Shown here: positions 17,360-25,237 of the stretch, in pieces
Layout of the letters: every line of letters begins with the position of its first letter
Numbering within the stretch: position 1 is the stretch's first letter
Assembly (NCBI GenBank): GCA_020636535.1
Contig: JACJXT010000011.1
Coordinates: 62,001-126,000, forward strand
Length of the DNA stretch: 64,000 bases
Reading direction: 5' to 3'
From: Chitinophagales bacterium
GTDB lineage: Bacteria; Bacteroidota; Bacteroidia; Chitinophagales; JADIYW01
Made by a program: the position numbers and the translations under genes
Notes under the pieces: model-generated
Told to the model about the DNA's origin: nothing
The model's input: only the letters and a program-made list of their open reading frames with translations
Database searches by the model: none

Positions 17360-17404
17360 TTGTAAATATGAAAATATGTTCATATGTTTGTGTCATCATA
17401 TGAA
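17360..17404 (+). promoter_or_regulatory. promoter and triple half-site operator of the sulfur operon
   Basis: A Bacteroidota promoter is visible: -33 TTG at 17360-17362, 20-base spacer, -7 TATGTTTG at 17383-17390. Three half-sites overlap it: ATATGAA (17366-17372), TTCATATG (17379-17386) and CATATGAA (17397-17404). The first two form a 7-bp inverted repeat with a 6-base spacer. The last two form an 8-bp inverted repeat with a 10-base spacer. The third half-site covers the ATG of the ArsR gene. This geometry fits autorepression by the ArsR-type protein encoded just downstream. Confidence 0.65.
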
Positions 17405-17711
17405 TAATACAACAGAAATATCATTAGTAGAAAAGTTTGAAAAAGCAGCTGTTATTTTAAAAACAGTAGCACATCCAGCTCGTTTAGCAATTATACAAAT
17501 GCTTAAAGGTGGAAAAACTAAAATGTCAGTCAACGAAATTTGCGAAGCGTTAGAAATGGAACAGTCTCTTGTTTCTCATCACCTAAACAATATGAAATTA
17601 AGAGGCATTTTGGCTTGCGAAAGAGATGGCAAACAAATTTTATATCATTTAAAAGAAAAAGATGTTTATAAAGTCATCAATTGTATAGAAAGTTGTAATT
17701 GTAATATGTAA
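17400..17711 (+). CDS. ArsR family transcriptional repressor of the sulfur operon
   Basis: This 103-residue winged-helix protein starts at MNNTTEISLVEKF; an upstream in-frame Met would lie inside the promoter. The core is AHPARLAIIQML, then recognition helix QSLVSHHLNNMKLRGILACERDGKQILYHL. Cys48 and Cys73 lie in or near the DNA-binding domain, and the C-terminal tail has Cys95, Cys99 and Cys101 (NCIESCNCNM). The operon it heads handles sulfide and persulfide, so it is probably a thiol-persulfide sensor functionally like BigR/SqrR, although metal sensing via the Cys tail is possible. It likely binds the three half-sites overlapping its own promoter. Confidence 0.88.
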   Translation: MNNTTEISLVEKFEKAAVILKTVAHPARLAIIQMLKGGKTKMSVNEICEALEMEQSLVSHHLNNMKLRGILACERDGKQILYHLKEKDVYKVINCIESCNCNM

Positions 17712-17723
17712 AAAAATAATAAA

Positions 17724-18350
17724 ATGAATTGTTCTGGAAATACATGCAATATTACTACCATTCCTTTAGATGCTAACTTTTGGAATGAACGATGGATTAG
17801 TCAAGAAACTGGCTGGGATATTCAATCTGTATCACCACCACTAAAAAACTATATTGATACTATTACTAACAAAAATGCTGCAATTTTAATTCCAGGTTGT
17901 GGCAATGCTTACGAAGCACAATATTTATTAGAAAATGGGTTTGCCAATATCACAGTAATAGATATATCTGCACAACTATGTCAAAAAATAATTAGTCAGT
18001 TTGAACAATATATAGGCAAACAACTAACCATTATTTGTGGTGATTTTTTTAATCACTACGGAAAATATGACTACATCTTAGAACAGACTTTTTTCTGTGC
18101 TTTAAATCCAACATTACGAAAAAACTATGTAGCACACATGCATCAACTATTAAATACTAATGGAAAATTAGCTGGTGTATTATTTAATACTTCTTTTCCT
18201 AATGTAGATTTGCCTCCTTTTGGTGGAAACAAAGAAGAATATATTGATTTATTTCAAAATCAATTTCAAATTAAACATATGGAAAATTGCTATAACTCAA
18301 TTGAGCCAAGAAAAGACAAAGAGTTGTTTGTAGAATTAATTAAAAAATAA
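17724..18350 (+). CDS. TPMT-family thiol S-methyltransferase
   Basis: This 208-residue SAM-dependent methyltransferase has the thiopurine-methyltransferase-family layout: FWNERWISQETGWDIQSVSPPL at the N-terminus, SAM motif I ILIPGCGNAYEAQYL (about 53-67), and FEQTFFCAL-like ILEQTFFCALNP (motif IV region). Family relatives methylate sulfide, iodide or small thiols. Its position between the ArsR regulator and the persulfide dioxygenase suggests methylation of H2S or of thiols formed in sulfide detoxification; this is inference. It starts 12 bases after the arsR stop. Confidence 0.82.
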   Translation: MNCSGNTCNITTIPLDANFWNERWISQETGWDIQSVSPPLKNYIDTITNKNAAILIPGCGNAYEAQYLLENGFANITVIDISAQLCQKIISQFEQYIGKQLTIICGDFFNHYGKYDYILEQTFFCALNPTLRKNYVAHMHQLLNTNGKLAGVLFNTSFPNVDLPPFGGNKEEYIDLFQNQFQIKHMENCYNSIEPRKDKELFVELIKK

Positions 18351-18364
18351 TAATTAAATATAAA

Positions 18365-19774
18365 ATGAAAGTAGAACAAATTTACACAGGATGTTTAGCA
18401 GAAGCTGCTTATTACATCGAAAGCAATGGTGAAGTAGCCATTATCGATCCATTAAGAGAAGTACAACCGTACATAGAAAAAGCAAAGGCAAACAATGCTA
18501 CAATTAAGTATGTATTAGAAACACATTTTCATGCAGATTTTGTTTCTGGTCATATCGACTTAGCAGAAAAAACTGGTGCTACAATTGTTTATGGTCCAAA
18601 CGCAGAAACTGGTTTTGATGCTCATGTTGCAAAAGACAACGAAATCTTACCTTTAGGCAATATCAAAATTAAAGTATTGCACACACCAGGACACACGATG
18701 GAGTCTACTTCTTATCTTTTACTAGATGAAAACGACCAACCTTTTTGCGTATTTACTGGCGATACTTTATTTATTGGAGATGTAGGACGACCTGACTTAG
18801 CAATCAAAACTAATTTAACAAGAGAAGACTTGGCTGGTCATCTCTACGATTCGCTACACAACAAAATTATGGTTTTGCCAGATGATGTAATTATTTATCC
18901 AGGACATGGTGCTGGTTCTGCTTGTGGTAAAAATATGAGTAAAGAAACTTTTAGTACACTTGGCGAACAAAAACAAAACAACTATGCACTTAAAGCCGAA
19001 AATAAAGCAGCATTTATTAAAGAAGTTACTACTGGTTTAACTACACCACCACAGTATTTTCCAAAAAATGCCATGATGAACAAACAAGGTTACGAAAGTA
19101 TTGACAGCGTTTTTAATAAAGGACTCAATGCTTTGTCTGCTGATGAGTTTGAAAACATAGCAGAAGAAACACATGCCTTAATTTTAGATACAAGAAATCA
19201 AGATAACTATGCTCAAGCACACATTCCACAATCTATTAATATAGGAATTGATGGACAGTTTGCTCCTTGGGTTGGTGCATTAATTACAGATATTAAACAA
19301 CCTATTTTAATTGTGTGTGATGAAGGCAGAGCCGAAGATGTAATTACTAGATTGGCTAGAGTAGGTTACGACAATACATTGGGTTACTTAGATGGTGGAA
19401 TTGACGCATGGAAAGCAGCCAACAAAGAAACAGATGCAGTAGATACTATAAGTGCAGCTGATTTAGCTTCTTTAGTTGCAAATAATAACAATATTTCTAT
19501 TCTTGATGTTAGAAAACCAAGCGAGTATGATGCAGAACATATTGTAAATGCAGAAAACAAACCATTAGATTATATCAACGATTGGATGCCAAACATAAAT
19601 CACAACGACACTTACTATATTCACTGTGCTGGTGGTTATCGTTCTATGACTGCTGCTTCTATTTTAAAAGCAAGAGGTTTTCATAACTTAGTAGATGTTA
19701 CTGGTGGATTTAATGCCATTGCTAGCACTGATATTCCTAAAACAGCATTCGTTTGTCCATCAACATTAAAATAA
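18365..19774 (+). CDS. persulfide dioxygenase fused to two rhodanese domains
   Basis: The 469-residue fusion combines an ETHE1-type metallo-beta-lactamase-fold dioxygenase (residues 1-235) with two rhodanese domains. Metal-site residues are THFHADF (His54, His56, Asp58), HTPGH (His110), TGDT (Asp133) and YPGHG (His181); GDVGRPDL is typical of persulfide dioxygenases. Rhodanese 1 (about 260-355) has Cys318 in CDEGRAED. Rhodanese 2 (about 365-465) has Cys421 in CAGGYRS. Such fusions (compare CstB) oxidise glutathione- or low-molecular-weight-thiol persulfide to sulfite and use rhodanese Cys to make thiosulfate. Both Cys are kept, so both domains may be active. It is the central enzyme of the operon. 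Confidence 0.92.
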   Translation: MKVEQIYTGCLAEAAYYIESNGEVAIIDPLREVQPYIEKAKANNATIKYVLETHFHADFVSGHIDLAEKTGATIVYGPNAETGFDAHVAKDNEILPLGNIKIKVLHTPGHTMESTSYLLLDENDQPFCVFTGDTLFIGDVGRPDLAIKTNLTREDLAGHLYDSLHNKIMVLPDDVIIYPGHGAGSACGKNMSKETFSTLGEQKQNNYALKAENKAAFIKEVTTGLTTPPQYFPKNAMMNKQGYESIDSVFNKGLNALSADEFENIAEETHALILDTRNQDNYAQAHIPQSINIGIDGQFAPWVGALITDIKQPILIVCDEGRAEDVITRLARVGYDNTLGYLDGGIDAWKAANKETDAVDTISAADLASLVANNNNISILDVRKPSEYDAEHIVNAENKPLDYINDWMPNINHNDTYYIHCAGGYRSMTAASILKARGFHNLVDVTGGFNAIASTDIPKTAFVCPSTLK

Positions 19775-19867
19775 AAAAGAAAAAAATTAATGTTATTGGC
19801 AAAAAGAAGCGTAGGATGAAAAAATGCGGCGGCTAAGCGTAGCTACAAGCGTGGAGCGATCATTTTT

Positions 19868-19906
19868 TCTTGATTTTTGCTCCACTTTGTATCAAGACAA
19901 AGTGGA
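19868..19906. repeat. dispersed repeat with two alternative hairpins (copy 1)
   Basis: TCCACTTTG (19881-19889) and CAAAGTGGA (19898-19906) pair perfectly around TATCAAGA. The alternative pairing is TCTTGAT (19868-19874) with ATCAAGA (19891-19897). The same layout recurs at 52042-52081, with base changes that keep both pairings. It lies in the 185-base gap inside the sulfur operon and could attenuate transcription between the dioxygenase and the downstream genes. Confidence 0.55.
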
Positions 19907-19959
19907 AAAAACACAACTAATTAATTTTAAAGTAGAACATAAATTTCAAATAAAAAAAC

Positions 19960-20268
19960 ATGATAAATTTTATAAAAAACATATTTAAAGATAACAGTGT
20001 TAATCTAAAAGAAACTTTAAATAACGGAGCCATTATTATTGATGTAAGAAGTAAATCTGAATTTGCTAGTGGACATGTTCCAAAATCAATTAATATTCCA
20101 TTAGACCAACTACAACAAAATCTAAAGAAGCTTAAAAAAGACGCACCAATAGTAGTATGTTGCAGATCTGGAAATCGTAGTGGTATGGCGAAAAACATTT
20201 TACAAAAAAATGGATTTACACAAGTATATAATGGTGGAAGTTGGCAAAATGTAAAAAATAATTTATAA
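19960..20268 (+). CDS. single-domain rhodanese sulfurtransferase
   Basis: The protein has 102 residues. The rhodanese fold is clear: IIIDVRSKSEFASGHVPKSINIPL, then the active-site loop CCRSGNRSG, and FTQVYNGGSW. Single-domain rhodaneses move sulfane sulfur between persulfides and acceptors such as thiosulfate, cyanide or thioredoxin. It starts 185 bases after the dioxygenase gene and 10 bases before the YeeE/YedE gene. Confidence 0.9.
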   Translation: MINFIKNIFKDNSVNLKETLNNGAIIIDVRSKSEFASGHVPKSINIPLDQLQQNLKKLKKDAPIVVCCRSGNRSGMAKNILQKNGFTQVYNGGSWQNVKNNL

Positions 20269-20278
20269 ATTACACTAT

Positions 20279-20848
20279 ATGTTAGAATTTTTAAAGCAAC
20301 CTTGGGCTTGGTATGTAGCAGGTCCACTCATCGGATTAGTCGTTCCAACACTTTTAATCTTAGGCAACAAACACTTTGGTATTTCGTCGTCTATGCGACA
20401 CATTTGTGCAGCGTGTTTACCAGCAAAAATTCCATTCTTTCAATACGATTGGAAAAAAGAAATTTGGAATTTATTCTTTGTAGGTGGAATTTTAATGGGT
20501 GGCATTATTGCAGCAACACTACTTAAAAATCCAAATCCAGTCGACATCAATCCAAAAACATTTTCTATGTTACAAACTTGGGGCGTTAAAGATTTTTCTG
20601 GTTTATTGCCTTTAGATATTTTTGGTACAGACAAAATTTTATCGCTTACTGGTTTAATCTTTTTAGTAATAGGTGGATTTATGGTTGGCTTTGGTACAAG
20701 ATATGGTGGTGGCTGTACGAGTGGTCATGCTATCATGGGTTTATCTAATTTACAATGGTCATCATTAGTTGCCACTTGTTGTTTTATGATGGGCGGAATT
20801 TTAGTTTCTAATTTTATTTTACCACTTATATTTAAAATGCTACAATAA
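20279..20848 (+). CDS. YeeE/YedE family membrane protein (sulfur-compound transporter), part 1
   Basis: This 189-residue integral membrane protein has about five hydrophobic segments and the hallmark motif GTRYGGGCTSGHAIMGLS near residues 140-156. The Cys of such motifs in TsuA/YeeE is part of the thiosulfate path. A second Cys pair (HICAAC) lies near residue 42. Its stop overlaps the next gene by one base, and the two half-size proteins probably act as a pair, as in PmpAB-type systems. Likely substrate is thiosulfate or another sulfur compound; import versus export cannot be told. Confidence 0.85.
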   Translation: MLEFLKQPWAWYVAGPLIGLVVPTLLILGNKHFGISSSMRHICAACLPAKIPFFQYDWKKEIWNLFFVGGILMGGIIAATLLKNPNPVDINPKTFSMLQTWGVKDFSGLLPLDIFGTDKILSLTGLIFLVIGGFMVGFGTRYGGGCTSGHAIMGLSNLQWSSLVATCCFMMGGILVSNFILPLIFKMLQ

Positions 20849-21357
20849 TGAATACAATTAATAATAATTTACAAGAAGAACAAGACTTAGAACTCAGAGA
20901 ATTAGATGCTGTCTGTGTAAACGAATCGCATTTACAACATCCTTGGTGGTACAACTTAAAATACACTGTGGTTGGTATATTATTCGGAATTATATTTGTA
21001 AAAGCCGAAGTTGTTTCTTGGTTTAGAATACAAGAAATGTTTCACTTTCAATCGTTTCATATGTTTGGTATAATAGGAAGTGCTGTTGTTGTTGGAGTTA
21101 TTTCAGTTGCTTTGATTAAAAAATTTCAAGGAAAATCTATTTATGGTGAACCAATTGAGTTTAAAGACAAAGTGTTTAATAAAGGAAATATATTTGGAGC
21201 ATTAATATTTGGAGCAGGTTGGGCAATTACTGGAGCATGTCCTGGACCATTATTTGCACAAATTGGATTTGGCTATTTTTCAGCAATCATTACTTTATTA
21301 AGTGCTATTGCCGGAACTTGGGTGTATGGTTTAATACGAGAAAAATTACCACATTAA
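20848..21357 (+). CDS. YeeE/YedE (DUF6691-type) membrane protein, part 2
   Basis: This 169-residue partner of the preceding gene overlaps it by one base (TAATG). It has about four TM segments and the second-half motif GAGWAITGACPGPLFAQIG near residues 128-146, with the conserved Cys in ACPG. Together with part 1 it reconstitutes the two Cys motifs of a full-length YeeE/TsuA transporter. The N-terminal 30 residues are acidic and cytoplasmic. Confidence 0.85.
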   Translation: MNTINNNLQEEQDLELRELDAVCVNESHLQHPWWYNLKYTVVGILFGIIFVKAEVVSWFRIQEMFHFQSFHMFGIIGSAVVVGVISVALIKKFQGKSIYGEPIEFKDKVFNKGNIFGALIFGAGWAITGACPGPLFAQIGFGYFSAIITLLSAIAGTWVYGLIREKLPH

Positions 21358-21367
21358 AAAACACATT

Positions 21368-21553
21368 ATGAAAGAACGCCTATTACAACAATGGAATTTT
21401 GTTAGAGTTTTAAGATTAATCTTAGGACTAATCATTACCATTTCATCTATTCAAACAACCGATTATATTTTTATTGTACTAGGAGCAATTTTATCACTCA
21501 TGGCAATATTTAACATAGGAAGTTGTAGTAATGGTTCTTGTAATATAAATTAG
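21368..21553 (+). CDS. small two-TM membrane protein with Cys-rich tail
   Basis: This 61-residue protein has two hydrophobic helices (about residues 12-29 and 31-48) and a C-terminal tail GSCSNGSCNIN. It resembles the DUF2892 / YgaP-like inner-membrane domain that often accompanies rhodaneses. The two tail Cys could carry persulfide or bind metal; this is inferred from position in the operon only. It starts 10 bases after part 2 of the transporter. Confidence 0.7.
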   Translation: MKERLLQQWNFVRVLRLILGLIITISSIQTTDYIFIVLGAILSLMAIFNIGSCSNGSCNIN

Positions 21554-21580
21554 TATATTCACATCGTAAAATAACATACT

Positions 21581-21886
21581 ATGTATCAAGATTTAGAACC
21601 AATTGCCTTTAAACAAGCATTAGAAGAAAATAATAATGCTATATTAGTTGATGTAAGAACACCAGCAGAAATTGCAGAAAATAGTATTGAAGGACATATT
21701 GCCATTAATTTTATGGATCCAAGTTTTCCGCAAAAAATTCTAGAATTAGATAAAGACAAAACACTTTTTATTTATTGTAGAAGTGGCAACAGAAGTGGAC
21801 AAGCTTGCAAATTCTTATCAAACAAAGGATACGAAAACTTAGTCAACTTAAAAGGCGGAATGCTTGCTTGGGAAGATGATTTTTAA
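21581..21886 (+). CDS. rhodanese-like sulfurtransferase
   Basis: The 101-residue rhodanese domain has ILVDVRTPAEIAENSIEGHIAINF, active-site loop CRSGNRSGQA with its catalytic Cys, and LVNLKGGMLAWEDDF at the end. It is the fourth rhodanese domain of the operon, counting the two in the fusion protein. It lies 27 bases after the small membrane protein and six bases before the thioredoxin. Confidence 0.9.
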   Translation: MYQDLEPIAFKQALEENNNAILVDVRTPAEIAENSIEGHIAINFMDPSFPQKILELDKDKTLFIYCRSGNRSGQACKFLSNKGYENLVNLKGGMLAWEDDF

Positions 21887-21892
21887 AGTAAG

Positions 21893-22192
21893 ATGAAAGA
21901 CAACTTCAATAATATCATTAGTAGTAATCAAGCAGTTTTAGTAGATTTCTTTGCAACTTGGTGTGGTCCTTGTCAACAAATGCCACCAATACTCTCGCAG
22001 TTAAAAAAACTTACTGGCGATAAACTACGCATCATTAAAATTGATATAGATAAAAACCAACAGTTAGCACAACAATATCATGTTATGAGTGTGCCAATGT
22101 TAGCACTATTTAAAAATGGAAAAATGCTATGGAGAAAAGCAGGAGCAATGCCAGCAAATGTAATTCTCAACGAAATCAATCAGTATTTATAA
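21893..22192 (+). CDS. thioredoxin
   Basis: This 99-residue thioredoxin has the active site WCGPC (Cys24 and Cys27), the cis-Pro in VMSVPML, and ALFKNGK. Thioredoxin reduces persulfides on rhodanese Cys and releases sulfide, so it could close the sulfur relay of this operon. It is the last gene, followed by a dispersed repeat at 22200 and a 189-base gap before the sensor kinase gene. Confidence 0.93.
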   Translation: MKDNFNNIISSNQAVLVDFFATWCGPCQQMPPILSQLKKLTGDKLRIIKIDIDKNQQLAQQYHVMSVPMLALFKNGKMLWRKAGAMPANVILNEINQYL

Positions 22193-22199
22193 TAAACTT

Positions 22200-22224
22200 G
22201 TCATTCCTGTAAAAACAGAAATCT
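22200..22224. repeat. dispersed repeat copy
   Basis: GTCATTCCTG...ACAGAAATCT is the reverse complement of 6855-6879 with two mismatches. It contains a short CTGT/ACAG dyad and sits eight bases after the thioredoxin stop. Probably a remnant of the common Bacteroidota intergenic repeat. Confidence 0.5.
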
Positions 22225-22381
22225 AATTCATCTCACACAAAACACCATAAAGTAAAAATATAACTGCAAGGATTACATTTACAAACGAGTGCTAAGCATT
22301 TATAACTGATTTTTTCAAAAATTATAGTTTAATAAATTAAACTAAACCACTTTCTTTACTTAGCTTTAATAAAAAAACCAA

Positions 22382-25237
22382 ATGAAACGGCTGTTCTTTA
22401 GCTGTATCTTAATATATTACTGCTTTGTACTCTTTGCTCAAACAGATCCGTTTTATATAAATTATACTGCCAAAGATGGTCTGCCAACAGACAATATCTA
22501 TTCTGTATTTTATAACAAAGGCATTATTTGGTTTACTACAGGACTTGGCGTTGTAAAATACAATGGAAAAGATTTTCAAACTTATAATACTAGTGATGGC
22601 TTGAGTAGTAATGAAGTCATTAAAATGCATAAAGATAGCAAAGGCAGAATTTGGCTATTAACACTAAACGGAAAACCATCTTTATTAATTAATAATACTT
22701 TTTATAGTTATAAGAATAGTAAATTGCTTCAGCAAATAAATGGCACTGGCTATATATTAGATTTTACTGAAGATGACAACCAAAGCATTAGTTTATCTTA
22801 TCGAAATGGAGAAGTTTTTGAGATTGATAAAGACAATATAGTACGACATTGGAATTCAAACCTTCAGAGTGCTTGGGGAATTTGGAATGAAGACCAACAA
22901 TATTTTGTTATATCAGAAGGTTTAATTTATGAATATCCACAAAAAATATATCATAAAATATCAGACATTAAAGTTCCTATCAGAACATTCAAACACAATA
23001 AACAAATATATGTAACAGGAAAAAACAGTATTTATATAGCAGATAAATATAATTTAAAACTACTGTATACACTACAAGAAGATGTAGAAATTACCTATCT
23101 ATATTTTGAAGATGATATTATCTGGATTTGCACTAAAAAAGGATTGTATAAACTAAAACAAGGTACCATACAACAACATTATTTTAAAGAAGATATTATT
23201 AGTGGAATTGTAAAAGACATAGAGAACAATTATTGGATTACGACACTAAATAGAGGTGTTCTATTTATTCCAGCTATGGATGTCATTAACCATCTGAAGG
23301 ACATCAAGATAACTTGTCTGTCAGTTATCGATAATAAATTATGGATTGGATCTTACAATAATGAATATTATACTTTATATAATAATTTAATTAATACATA
23401 TCAATTAGACAATGCCAATAAACGAAAAGACCGAATTTGTGCTTTTAGAAAAATCAATGATGCTATTTTTGTTGTAGGAAAAACAGGACTACAAATTATA
23501 GGAAAAAATAAGCATTCTTTCATTGAAGTAAGTGGTAACGACATCCTTGCTTTAAATAATAATTTTTACTACGCAACTACTTCCTTGTCTAAATTTCCAT
23601 TAAACCAACTCAATAAAACATTTCCATATAAAATAATAAATAATATTATATTAAATAGAAAAACGAATGTATTGTGTGCCGATAACAAACAACAAATTTG
23701 GATAGGTACAAACAATGGTCTATACTACAAACAAGCAAACGATAGCATTATTTTCTTAGGAAAAAACTCCGAAGCACTTTCCGATTTAATCACTACACTA
23801 TACTACGATAGTACCACACAAACGCTCTTAGTAGGTACAGAGTCAAACGGAATATTATTAATAAAAAATAATAAAATTATATTAAATATTAATGAATCAA
23901 ACAATTTAAATAGCAACAGTATTTATTGTATAACTCAACTTGACAGATTGACTTATTTAGTTGGAACAATAAACGGATTAAATAAAATTTCGATTAATAC
24001 TAATTTATCCTTGCGTAGCGTAGAGAGTTACAATTCTAATTTCGGATTACAAAATCAATCTATTAGAGCAATAGAAGTATTTAACAATAAAATTTACTTA
24101 GGAACAAATGATGGTTTAATAAGTTTTCCTATTGTACTACTACAAAAAAATTATACTAAGCCAATCTGTATAATAAATAATATACTAAACAACGGAAAAC
24201 CAATTAAAAACAATACACTTAAATACAATAATAATAATATTTATATTGAATATTCTGGCATATCTTATAAAGACCATGGCAATGTTGTATATTACTACAA
24301 ATTTAAAGAAGACAAAAACAACTGGACATCAACCAATAGCAACACGATTAACTTTAAAAAACTACCGTTTGGCAACTATACCTTTCAAATTTATTGCGTT
24401 AATAGTCAAGATATAAAAAGCAATATTCAATCTGTTAGTTTTAAAATACTACCAGCTTTTTGGCAAACAATTTGGTTTAAAATAATAACTATATCACTAA
24501 TATTATTAATTATTTTTTGGATGTTTAAAATCAGAATAAAGCAAATCAACGAAAAAAATAAAATAGAAAAAGAAAAAATACAAGCAGAAAAACAAATTAT
24601 AGAACTAGAACAAAAAGCATTGCGAATGCAAATGAATCCACATTTTATTTTTAATGCACTCAATACCATTAAAGGATATTATGCAGAAGGCAATGCTACA
24701 AAAGCCAACGATTTTATAGCCAAATTTTCAAAACTACTCAGAAAGCTTCTAGAACAAGAAAATCAATACAGCTCGCTTCAAGATGAAATTGAAATGTTAC
24801 AACTATACTTATATCTAACAAAAATAAGATATCAAAACAAATTTGATTTTAACATTACTATAGATAAAAATCTTAATAGTAACGAAATTGCCTTTCCATT
24901 TCTATTAATTCAACCAATTGTAGAAAATGCAATACTACATGGCTTAGCTCCAAAAACAGAAAAAGGAAATTTAACGATACAATTTATTAAACAAAACAAC
25001 CATTTACTATGCACTATTCAAGACGATGGAATAGGAAGAGCCAATGCAGCATCACGACAACAAAACAAACAAAGCACTTCAAAAGCTATTGATATTGTAA
25101 AAGAAAGATTACAACTTTTTGACAGCAGTAGTACATTTATTATTACCGATTTAATGGAAAAAAACATTGCTACAGGAACAAAAGTGGATATTATAATACC
25201 AATTAAAAAATTAAATTATGAAAACAATTATAATTGA
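22382..25237 (+). CDS. propeller-domain sensor histidine kinase of LytS type
   Basis: The 951-residue sensor has a signal peptide (to about residue 20, LFAQT) and a long periplasmic region with repeated two-component-propeller motifs (GLGVVKYNGKDFQTYN, KKGLYKL, NNGLYYK, NDGLISF). A Y_Y_Y-like domain follows (about 630-695, ending FKILPAFWQT), then one TM helix (about 700-720) and a coiled-coil. The His_kinase/LytS domain has phospho-acceptor His754 in MNPHFIFNALNTIKGYY and the ATP-site motifs QPIVENAILHGL and DDGIGRAN. It overlaps the response-regulator gene by 20 bases. Related propeller sensors often sense glycans or other ligands; the ligand here is unknown. Confidence 0.92.
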   Translation: MKRLFFSCILIYYCFVLFAQTDPFYINYTAKDGLPTDNIYSVFYNKGIIWFTTGLGVVKYNGKDFQTYNTSDGLSSNEVIKMHKDSKGRIWLLTLNGKPSLLINNTFYSYKNSKLLQQINGTGYILDFTEDDNQSISLSYRNGEVFEIDKDNIVRHWNSNLQSAWGIWNEDQQYFVISEGLIYEYPQKIYHKISDIKVPIRTFKHNKQIYVTGKNSIYIADKYNLKLLYTLQEDVEITYLYFEDDIIWICTKKGLYKLKQGTIQQHYFKEDIISGIVKDIENNYWITTLNRGVLFIPAMDVINHLKDIKITCLSVIDNKLWIGSYNNEYYTLYNNLINTYQLDNANKRKDRICAFRKINDAIFVVGKTGLQIIGKNKHSFIEVSGNDILALNNNFYYATTSLSKFPLNQLNKTFPYKIINNIILNRKTNVLCADNKQQIWIGTNNGLYYKQANDSIIFLGKNSEALSDLITTLYYDSTTQTLLVGTESNGILLIKNNKIILNINESNNLNSNSIYCITQLDRLTYLVGTINGLNKISINTNLSLRSVESYNSNFGLQNQSIRAIEVFNNKIYLGTNDGLISFPIVLLQKNYTKPICIINNILNNGKPIKNNTLKYNNNNIYIEYSGISYKDHGNVVYYYKFKEDKNNWTSTNSNTINFKKLPFGNYTFQIYCVNSQDIKSNIQSVSFKILPAFWQTIWFKIITISLILLIIFWMFKIRIKQINEKNKIEKEKIQAEKQIIELEQKALRMQMNPHFIFNALNTIKGYYAEGNATKANDFIAKFSKLLRKLLEQENQYSSLQDEIEMLQLYLYLTKIRYQNKFDFNITIDKNLNSNEIAFPFLLIQPIVENAILHGLAPKTEKGNLTIQFIKQNNHLLCTIQDDGIGRANAASRQQNKQSTSKAIDIVKERLQLFDSSSTFIITDLMEKNIATGTKVDIIIPIKKLNYENNYN

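Noticed and set aside
19868..19906. H-type pseudoknot formed by both pairings at once
   Set aside because: The second loop-crossing segment would have no bases to span a 7-bp helix, so simultaneous pairing is sterically unlikely; the pairings are treated as alternatives.
20302..20526. Alternative frame within the YeeE/YedE gene
   Set aside because: The other frame has TM segments and the GCTSGH motif; this one is a shadow.
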